Source: VXNE01 sp965261535 (GTDB lineage: Bacteria > Pseudomonadota > Gammaproteobacteria > Pseudomonadales > Azotimanducaceae). From it: 64,000 nucleotides of DNA. Below, piece after piece: positions 58,014 to 64,000 of this stretch. The notes under the pieces were generated by a model. That model saw only the letters and a program-made list of their open reading frames with translations. It did not search any database and was not told where the DNA came from. The stretch is from positions 3,844,001 to 3,908,000 of the forward strand of contig OZ253469.1 in the NCBI GenBank assembly GCA_965261535.1. Direction: 5' to 3'. Positions within the stretch are counted from its first letter, which is position 1, and each line of letters starts with the position of its first letter. Made by a program: the position numbers and the translations under genes.

Positions 58014-59216
58014 ATGCTGTTGTTCGAAGGGCTCAAGGTGCTGGATGTCGGGACGTGGGTGGCAGGGCCCGTGGCGGCGACGATCCTCGCGGATTTCGGG
58101 GCGGACGTCATCAAGGTCGAGATGCCGGGGCAGGGCGACCCCTTTCGCTATTTGTACCGAACGCAGAACACGCCCGGTGTCGAGATCAACTACACCTGGA
58201 TAATGGATGGGAGAAACAAGCGCAGCATCACGCTCGACCTGAAGTCGGCCGAGGGTCAGGAGGTGCTGAGAAAGCTGATCCCCGAGTGCGATGTCTACCT
58301 CACCAACCAGCCGATGGGGGTTCGCCGGAGGATGAAGCTGACCTACGAGGACATCGCTCCGCTCAACGACCGTATGGTCTATGCATCCCTGACCGCCTAC
58401 GGCGAGCGCGGCCCGGAAGCCGAGAAGACCGGTTTCGACGGGATCGCCTACTGGGTCCGTTCCGGTCTTTCGGACATGGTTCGCTCTCCCGGTGGGGGAC
58501 CCTCGCAGTCGATAGCGGGAATGGGCGATCACCCCACGTGCGTGGCGATGTTCGCCTGCATCATGATGGGTCTGTACAAGCGCCAGATCACCGGCAAGGG
58601 CGGAGCGGTATCTACGTCGCTGCTGGCCAATGGGTTCTGGTCCGCCAGTTGCCTGGGACAGGCCGCGATCGCCGGTGCGGATTTCTCGGCACGGCGCAAA
58701 GCCACCCGCGTGGTGCGAACCTGGATTCGCCACCAGTATCGGGCAAGCGATGAACGGCTGATGGTGCTGTCCATGGTCCGCACGCCGGGTCAGCAGGAGG
58801 AGTTCCTGGAGGCGATCGGACTGGGTGATCTGCTTCGTGACGAGCGCTTTGCCGACCAGGAATCCCGCATGAAGAACGGCGGTGCCTTGCGCGACCATGT
58901 GGCCGCGGTCATGTCCACCCGGCACAGTAAAGCGTGGCTGCGCTTCTTTATCGAACGCGGAATCAACGTGTCGCGGCTTGCGCACCTGGAGGACATGCCC
59001 ACCGACGAACAGGCCATCGCCAATGACGTCCTCGCAACCCCGCGCGAGGATGTCGGTATGCCTTACGTCATCAACGCGCCGGTGTTCGTCGACGGCGTAA
59101 CCCGGGTCGGCCCGAAGCGCGCCCCGGAGGTCGGCGAGCACACGGACGAAGTGCTGTCGGAACTCGGCTACGACGCCGGGACGATCTCGGCGTGGCGTGA
59201 CGGGGGGAAGATCTGA
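58014..59216 (+). CDS. Class III (CaiB/BaiF-family) CoA-transferase
   Basis: This 400-aa protein starts LFEGLKVLDVGTWVAGPVAA, then ADFGADVIKVEMPGQGDPFR and RSITLDLKSAEGQEVLRKLI, the family opening. FDGIAYWVRSGLSDMV carries the catalytic Asp (about 144). It transfers CoA between carboxylic acids, for example formate, succinate or carnitine. It precedes a small membrane protein, and a PhyH/SDR cluster lies opposite. Confidence 0.92.
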   Translation: MLLFEGLKVLDVGTWVAGPVAATILADFGADVIKVEMPGQGDPFRYLYRTQNTPGVEINYTWIMDGRNKRSITLDLKSAEGQEVLRKLIPECDVYLTNQPMGVRRRMKLTYEDIAPLNDRMVYASLTAYGERGPEAEKTGFDGIAYWVRSGLSDMVRSPGGGPSQSIAGMGDHPTCVAMFACIMMGLYKRQITGKGGAVSTSLLANGFWSASCLGQAAIAGADFSARRKATRVVRTWIRHQYRASDERLMVLSMVRTPGQQEEFLEAIGLGDLLRDERFADQESRMKNGGALRDHVAAVMSTRHSKAWLRFFIERGINVSRLAHLEDMPTDEQAIANDVLATPREDVGMPYVINAPVFVDGVTRVGPKRAPEVGEHTDEVLSELGYDAGTISAWRDGGKI

Positions 59217-59298
59217 CCGCGACGATCATGGCCTGTAATCTGTCGCTGGTGCACACGCGGGCTGCCAGACGGCCGGTCAACGCGTTGATGGACCGGAC

Positions 59299-59712
59299 AT
59301 GGCGCTGATCACCGTCTTCCTGCTCGGCTTTGTCGACATCGCTCTTCCGCTGCCGGTGATCATCGCCATGGATGGGCCCATCGAGCCCGCCTTTGTGGTC
59401 GTTGGCGCAACGGGAACGGCGAGCAGCCTGTTCTTCATCTATGGCTCCCGTCCGATCAGGCGCTGGGCCGTGCGCCGGTACGGCATGGACAGCGTGATCT
59501 TTACGCGCACCGAAAGGTTCATGGTCAAGTACGGCGCCGCCGGAGTCGGGTTGCTCGCGCCCATCATCCTCGGGCAGGCGCTGACGGCCGTGGGCGCCGT
59601 CGTTCTCGGTGCTCCGGCGGGGAAACTCGCCGCCTGGATGATAGTGGGCATCTGGCTGTGGACAGCCGTCTACTACGTGGCCGTCCTGATGGGGGTGTCG
59701 GTGATCGACTGA
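59299..59712 (+). CDS. Small multi-spanning membrane protein
   Basis: This 137-aa protein has about four hydrophobic segments (FLLGFVDIALPLPVIIAMDG, AFVVVGATGTASSLFFIYG, YGAAGVGLLAPIILGQALTA, AWMIVGIWLWTAVYYVAVLM), resembling small multidrug-export-type or DedA-like proteins. No ATPase or ligand site. It starts 82 bases after the CoA-transferase. Function unknown. Confidence 0.65.
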   Translation: MALITVFLLGFVDIALPLPVIIAMDGPIEPAFVVVGATGTASSLFFIYGSRPIRRWAVRRYGMDSVIFTRTERFMVKYGAAGVGLLAPIILGQALTAVGAVVLGAPAGKLAAWMIVGIWLWTAVYYVAVLMGVSVID

Positions 59713-59767
59713 CCATGTTCACGCCCGAGGAACTCGAACGGGTGCAAGCGCCGATTGCCGAGCTATT

Positions 59768-61651
59768 TCAACCTTGTGGGTCGGTGATCGCCGAGATGCC
59801 GACGATCCGCCATTGATCCTCCCGGTTGCCCACCAGAAAGACGGAATGGACGCTCTGTCCGGACTCGCCACAGGCCGTCACGCCGACGACGACGCCAAGG
59901 GCGCCGGTCTGAACGGCGCGTATCTCGGTCGCCTCGTCCCTGTCGGTCATCGCAGCGAACCTTTCCTGGGCGGCGGCAGCATCCTCGAACTGCTGCGCTT
60001 CGCCGATGCCGACCTCGGTCAGCGGATAGCCGCACAGGCGCGCGCAGGCTTCGAAGTCGTTACGGCCGAGCGCGGCGTGGAAGCGTTCGACAACTTGGAC
60101 GGCGGTGTCCGCCGCAGTTTCGTAGTTCTCGCCTTCGTCGAAGGAGTCGGTGCCGAAGCGCGCCTGGATGCCCCAGCGACCGTCGAGTCGGGTGAGCACA
60201 TAGGTCACGCGATTCGAAAGGATCGGTTCGTCGTCGATGTTGTAACGGGTCCAGCCGCCCGCGAGATGGACCTTGTCGGCGGACTTGTGCAGCCGCACGG
60301 GCCCGACGCCTCGCGACAGCACCCAGCCGGTCGCCTCCCTGGCCTCCCACGACGCGTTCGAGGCGTAGGCTTCGGGCGTCTCGAAATAGGCGCTTCCCGT
60401 CGGCGCCGCTACGCGGACGTGGGGATAGCTCATGACGTCGGCCCACCGCTCCGCATCCTTGGCGCGATCGGCGCGGAAGAACTCCCAGTAGGTGTCCTCC
60501 GGCGATGCGAATCGGTCCGCACCGGCAGTCATCGAAGGCTCGGCGAGCTGCGGCGCTATGATCCCGAGCTCTATCGACGTCTCGACAACTGCGCGGATCG
60601 TGTCCTCCACGGGACGGATGGTCGCGCCCAGGACCGACTTGGCCTTCTTGCAGTCGTTCACCCCGTTGGACTCGACGGTGATGCGTTCGCCGCTACTGGT
60701 CACCGTTGCCGGCTCGCCGATCACGAAGGAGGGGAAGTACTCGTGGATGATCGCCCTGACCTCGGTTCCGAGGCGAAGCGCGGAACGGCCGCCGGTGCCG
60801 TGCATCACGTAACGGGGGCCGCCCAGTGTTGCCCTGTGGTCGACGGTTGACTCCGCCGCCAGGCGCTGTGCCTTGACCAGGTCGCGGACATCGATGATGT
60901 CGTAGTACATGTCGTACTTCGACGGCCATGCGGTCGGGAGGCCTGCGGCCAGCCGGCCGATCTGTTCGATCCACTGCCCGACCTGGGCCTCGAACAGGAT
61001 GGGGCCGCAGATCATGGCCGGGGCCATGGTGATCGCGTCCCACTTGCCGCCGCTCGCGTCCCCGGCTTCATTGATGAGTCGCTCTGTTTCGACCTTGCTT
61101 CTGGCGTAGGCATTGCGAGGACTCTCCCAGACTTCGGGCTCGACCCCCTCGTATGCCCAGTCGGTCTCCGTCCACTCGTAGTCCGCGGGACCGGTGCGGC
61201 GCGTGTGCCTGGAGCCACGCACGGCGGCCATCGAGCTCGTGTAGAGAAGACGCCTGACGCTGCCGCTGGCGTTGATGGCGTCAATGACGTTTTGCGTGCC
61301 GATTACGCCGCCGTTGAAGACGTCCATCGACGTGTCGCCGCTGCCCAGGGGCTGGGCTTCCACCGCAGCGGAATTGCCGAGCACGGCGGCGGTGTGGAAG
61401 ACGGCGGTGCAGCCTTGGAACGCGGCGTGGTAGGACCCCGGCGTGAACAGGTCGCAGCCGTCGACGATCTCCACCCGGGGCAGGCGGCTGAGATAGTCGA
61501 CGCAGTCCTTTCCGCGCCACGAGTTCGCGTCGCGGATGCAGGCGCGCACCTCGTATCCCTGGATCACGAGCTCGCGGACCATGTGTCCGCCCGTGAACCC
61601 GGAGCAGCCGGTGACCGCCACGGGGCCGTCTGGGGGAGATATTGCAGGCAT
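59768..61651 (-). CDS. SDR (NAD-dependent epimerase-like) enzyme with NTF2-like C-terminus
   Basis: This 627-aa protein has an extended short-chain dehydrogenase domain: TGCSGFTGGHM dinucleotide loop at about 14-24 and YARSKVETERL with the catalytic Tyr/Lys. A linker follows (about 370) and then two NTF2/SnoaL-like domains (AEPSMTAGADRFASPEDTYW onward and AVQVVERFHAALGRNDFEAC onward). It may reduce a polyketide- or steroid-like substrate and cyclise it. The N-terminal half is about as long as its tandem paralogue downstream on the chromosome (61740-62870), which lacks the added domains. Confidence 0.85.
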   Translation of the reverse strand: MPAISPPDGPVAVTGCSGFTGGHMVRELVIQGYEVRACIRDANSWRGKDCVDYLSRLPRVEIVDGCDLFTPGSYHAAFQGCTAVFHTAAVLGNSAAVEAQPLGSGDTSMDVFNGGVIGTQNVIDAINASGSVRRLLYTSSMAAVRGSRHTRRTGPADYEWTETDWAYEGVEPEVWESPRNAYARSKVETERLINEAGDASGGKWDAITMAPAMICGPILFEAQVGQWIEQIGRLAAGLPTAWPSKYDMYYDIIDVRDLVKAQRLAAESTVDHRATLGGPRYVMHGTGGRSALRLGTEVRAIIHEYFPSFVIGEPATVTSSGERITVESNGVNDCKKAKSVLGATIRPVEDTIRAVVETSIELGIIAPQLAEPSMTAGADRFASPEDTYWEFFRADRAKDAERWADVMSYPHVRVAAPTGSAYFETPEAYASNASWEAREATGWVLSRGVGPVRLHKSADKVHLAGGWTRYNIDDEPILSNRVTYVLTRLDGRWGIQARFGTDSFDEGENYETAADTAVQVVERFHAALGRNDFEACARLCGYPLTEVGIGEAQQFEDAAAAQERFAAMTDRDEATEIRAVQTGALGVVVGVTACGESGQSVHSVFLVGNREDQWRIVGISAITDPQG

Positions 61652-61739
61652 GGTTCAGTTCCTGTGTTGGGAAGCCGTTTTGGCAGTTGGATTGACGACG
61701 CCGCCGTCCTTGAGCATGCCGAGCAAGCTGGCGGTCCGG

Positions 61740-62870
61740 CTACTCATCGCGGGCGGGCTCGGCCAGCTTCGGTTCTATGATCCCGAGTTCGATCGATGTC
61801 TCGACGATCTCCCGGATCGTGTCCTCCACGGGACGAATCGTTGCGCCCAGGATGGACTTGGCCTTTTTGCAGTCGTTGACCACATTGGACTGCACGGTGA
61901 CAGGTTCGCCGCTGGCGGTCACCGTCTTCGGTTTGCCCAGCGCGAGCGCGGGGAAGTACTCGTGGATAATCGCCCTGACCTCGGTTCCGAGTCGAAGCGC
62001 CGAACGGCCGCCAGAGCCGTGCATCAGGTAGCGGCCGCCGCCGGCGGTTGCCTGGTGGTCCACGGGTGATTCTGCCGCCAGGCGATGCGCCTTCACCAGG
62101 TCTCGGACATCGATGATGTTGTAGTAGTGGTCGTATTCCGACATCCATGTCGTCGCGAGGCCGCCGGCAATGCGGCCGATCTGTTCGATCCACTGGCCGA
62201 CCTGGGCCTTGAACAGTATTGGGCCGCATATCATCGCGGGGACGAGGCTGACCGCGTCCCACTTGCCGCCGCTCGCGTCTGCGGCATTGTCGATCAGGTG
62301 CTCGGTTTCGACCTTGCTCCTGGCATAGGCGTTGCTTGGGCTTTGCCAGATTTCGGGGTCGATCCCGTCGGACGCCCAGTCGGTCTCCGTCCACTCATGG
62401 CCCTCGGGAACGATGCGGCGGCCGTCCCCTATCCCGTGCACGGCGGCCATCGAACTCGTGTAGACGAGACGCCTGACGCTGCCGCTGGCGTTGATGGCGT
62501 CGATGACGTTCTGCGTGCCGATGACGCCGCCATTGAAGACGTCCATCGATCTGTCGCCGCTGCCCAGCGGCTGCGACTTGCCGTCCGCGGAGTTGCCGAG
62601 GACGGCGGCGGTATGAAAGACGGCGGCGCAGCCCTGGAACGCGGCATCGTAGGATCCCGCCTTGAACAGGTCGCAGCCATCGATGATTTCAACGCGCGGA
62701 AGGCGGCGCAGGTAGTCGACGCAGTCCTTCCCGCGCCACGAATTCGCATCGCGTATGCAGGCGCGGACCTCGTATCCCTGGACCACGAGTTCGCGGACCA
62801 TGTGACCGCCCGTGTTTCCGGAGCAGCCGGTGACCGCCACCGGACCGTCGAGGGGAGAAATTTCGGGCAT
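61740..62870 (-). CDS. SDR (NAD-dependent epimerase-like) enzyme
   Basis: This 376-aa extended SDR has TGCSGNTGGHM and YARSKVETEHL with the catalytic YxxxK, closely similar to the first 370 residues of the neighbour. The two arose by tandem duplication, and one gained or the other lost the NTF2-like C-terminus. It lies 4 bases after the PhyH gene in the same direction, so a shared catabolic or modification pathway is likely. Confidence 0.9.
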   Translation of the reverse strand: MPEISPLDGPVAVTGCSGNTGGHMVRELVVQGYEVRACIRDANSWRGKDCVDYLRRLPRVEIIDGCDLFKAGSYDAAFQGCAAVFHTAAVLGNSADGKSQPLGSGDRSMDVFNGGVIGTQNVIDAINASGSVRRLVYTSSMAAVHGIGDGRRIVPEGHEWTETDWASDGIDPEIWQSPSNAYARSKVETEHLIDNAADASGGKWDAVSLVPAMICGPILFKAQVGQWIEQIGRIAGGLATTWMSEYDHYYNIIDVRDLVKAHRLAAESPVDHQATAGGGRYLMHGSGGRSALRLGTEVRAIIHEYFPALALGKPKTVTASGEPVTVQSNVVNDCKKAKSILGATIRPVEDTIREIVETSIELGIIEPKLAEPARDE

Positions 62871-62873
62871 GGT

Positions 62874-63716
62874 TCAGTTCCTTTGTTGGGAAGCCAGTTT
62901 GGCGTTCGGATTGACGACGACGCCGTCCTTCAGCACGTCGAGCGGATGGCGTCCGTCGACGCCCAGGCCGAAGCGGTGATAGCCGAGCAGGCGCTGGAGT
63001 TTCTCCGGTAATGTAACCGCAATATCGCGTGGTACGGCGAGTAACTGGATCTCCTGGGGCCGGAGGTGGGTGACGATGTGGCTCATGAAAAAGCCCATCC
63101 GCTCGCGATCTTGCGAGCTATTCGCGCCGCCGCCGTGCCAGAGTCCGCCCTCCCACATCAGCAGCGTCCCCGGGCGCATGATCACCTGCGTGGTCTCGAT
63201 GTCCTGGTCTATGGGACGGTCGTGCCACCTGTGACTATAGGGAACGATGTGCGTGGCGCCGTTTTCGAGGTCGAAATCGTCGAGGGCGATGAGCGCGTTG
63301 CAGAGGAAGTGGGGATGCGGTCGCGGGATCGGCCAGAGCCCGTCGTCCTGGTGCAGGATCTGACGCCGCTCGCCGGGAAGTACGTTGAACAGCGTCGTGA
63401 CATTGATCTGGGTGTGCTTGCCGAGAATGCCTTCGACCAGCGCTCGGACCCTCTCATCGAGGAACAGGTAATCCACTGCGCGGGTTTTGGCGAGCAGGTT
63501 GTGGGCGCGCCAGGTCTTCCCGCTGACCCCGAGGCCGCGCGCCACCGTGATGCGCACCTCGGTGTTGAAGGCATGACGGATGCGCGCGATTTCGTCCGGC
63601 GTGATGAAGTCGGGAATGATGGTATAGCCCCGGGCTTCGATCTCGGCGAGCCGTTCGGTGATGTTGAGACCATCCACGACGATGATGTCTCCGGCACCCT
63701 TGTCTGCTTCCGCCAC
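62874..63716 (-). CDS. Phytanoyl-CoA dioxygenase (PhyH) family protein
   Basis: This 280-aa Fe(II)/2-oxoglutarate oxygenase has LHQDDGLWPIPRPHPHFLCN (metal His and Asp) and LLMWEGGLWHGGGANSSQDR (distal His and Arg region). Start set at GTG 63716 behind GAGAGGGG; TTG 63734 is an alternative. It leads the two SDR genes and follows the MFS transporter gene closely. Confidence 0.88.
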   Translation of the reverse strand: MAEADKGAGDIIVVDGLNITERLAEIEARGYTIIPDFITPDEIARIRHAFNTEVRITVARGLGVSGKTWRAHNLLAKTRAVDYLFLDERVRALVEGILGKHTQINVTTLFNVLPGERRQILHQDDGLWPIPRPHPHFLCNALIALDDFDLENGATHIVPYSHRWHDRPIDQDIETTQVIMRPGTLLMWEGGLWHGGGANSSQDRERMGFFMSHIVTHLRPQEIQLLAVPRDIAVTLPEKLQRLLGYHRFGLGVDGRHPLDVLKDGVVVNPNAKLASQQRN

Positions 63717-63734
63717 GTGGCCCCTCTCGCGCAA

Positions 63735-64000
63735 CTACCTGGCTGACGGGGCGACAGGAGCGATGAGTTGCGCCAGGCGGCGCGCATGGGGAGCCGGGTC
63801 GAAAAACACCAATAGCAGGGCGGACAAACCCAGCAATCCTCCCATGATCAGAAAGTCCTGGCTGAAACTCAGATCATCCGCGACCAGCGCGAACGCCAAC
63901 CCGCCGACGGTGCGACTTACGTTGGCAAGTGCCATGTAGACAGAGAATTGGGTCGCCGCCACCGCTGTCCAACACAGGTTCATGAACAGGGCGATGATCG
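63735..64000 (-). CDS. MFS-type transporter, C-terminal part
   Basis: The frame enters from the right edge and ends at 63735. It carries two to three membrane helices (VALFMNLCWTAVAATQFSVY, MALANVSRTVGGLAFALVAD, FLIMGGLLGLSALLLVFFDP). The SVYMALANVSRTVG pattern suits an AmpG-like or other MFS permease. The substrate is unknown; it may import the substrate of the PhyH/SDR genes. Confidence 0.7.
   Translation of the reverse strand, partial: IIALFMNLCWTAVAATQFSVYMALANVSRTVGGLAFALVADDLSFSQDFLIMGGLLGLSALLLVFFDPAPHARRLAQLIAPVAPSAR

Noticed and set aside
1..64000. CRISPR arrays, tRNA or rRNA genes
   Set aside because: I saw no regularly spaced short repeats and no cloverleaf or rRNA-like sequence while reading the window.

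Overview
The window is high-GC DNA from a proteobacterium. The evidence is a Yej-type ABC transporter operon, type I restriction-modification genes, a YeiH-family exporter, and many phytanoyl-CoA dioxygenase (PhyH), zinc alcohol dehydrogenase, crotonase and CoA-transferase genes of the kind common in marine or host-associated lineages. I cannot name a genus. The sequence is rich in pseudogenes, duplicated fragments and insertion sequences, so it looks like a plastic accessory region inside a catabolic chromosome.

Region 1 (1-20.3 kb) is a defence island. At the left edge lies a PD-(D/E)XK nuclease-like gene that runs off the window. Two directly repeated 724-bp segments (799-1522 and 19526-20249), each carrying a ribbon-helix-helix/MazF toxin-antitoxin pair and each followed by yejE-derived DNA, bracket about 18 kb. 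Inside the bracket are a type I R-M operon with a linked YgjP-like metallopeptidase (hsdM-hsdS-hsdR-peptidase, all overlapping), a stretch of dead genes (PQQ dehydrogenase, sulfatase), and a tightly packed operon behind a near-consensus sigma70 promoter. That operon encodes a 61-aa protein, two E2-like proteins (one with a Phd/YefM-like N-terminus), an E1, a JAMM protease, two metallo-beta-lactamase-fold proteins, an E2-E1-JAMM triple fusion and a patatin-like lipase. It looks like a bacterial ubiquitin-like conjugation system with a lipase effector. No beta-grasp modifier and no CD-NTase is visible. It is the best candidate for an undescribed system here.

Region 2 (20.4-27 kb) holds the Yej transporter (yejA, yejB, yejE; no yejF in the window) plus two partial yejE copies and an Abi_C-type abortive-infection gene. 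The island appears to have landed between yejE and the missing yejF.

Region 3 (27-30 kb) is a toxin-antitoxin graveyard: an RHH antitoxin and its truncated copy, hicAB overlapping an hsdM remnant, a MITE-like element and a RelB/RelE pair with a frameshifted toxin.

Region 4 (30.2-39.7 kb) has two zinc alcohol dehydrogenases with a ThuA-like protein, a PhyH dioxygenase, duplicated leaders and gene fragments, a HEPN-domain protein next to an integrase remnant, a lipoprotein and a crotonase.

Region 5 (39.7-49 kb) holds three insertion sequences (an IS66-like element with a DUF4338 passenger and perfect 25-bp ends, a decayed ISNCY-like element and an IS1634-like element), a frameshifted membrane-linked Mrr nuclease and a YeiH exporter.

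Region 6 (49-57.7 kb) has a translationally coupled pair of P-loop ATPases (one with TPR repeats) divergent from tandem ADP-ribosylglycohydrolases, an aldo/keto reductase pseudogene with an inverted internal segment, and a HEPN gene overlapping a partner gene. Region 7 (58-64 kb) returns to metabolism: a class III CoA-transferase, a small membrane protein, two tandem SDR enzymes (one fused to NTF2-like domains), a PhyH dioxygenase and the end of an MFS transporter.
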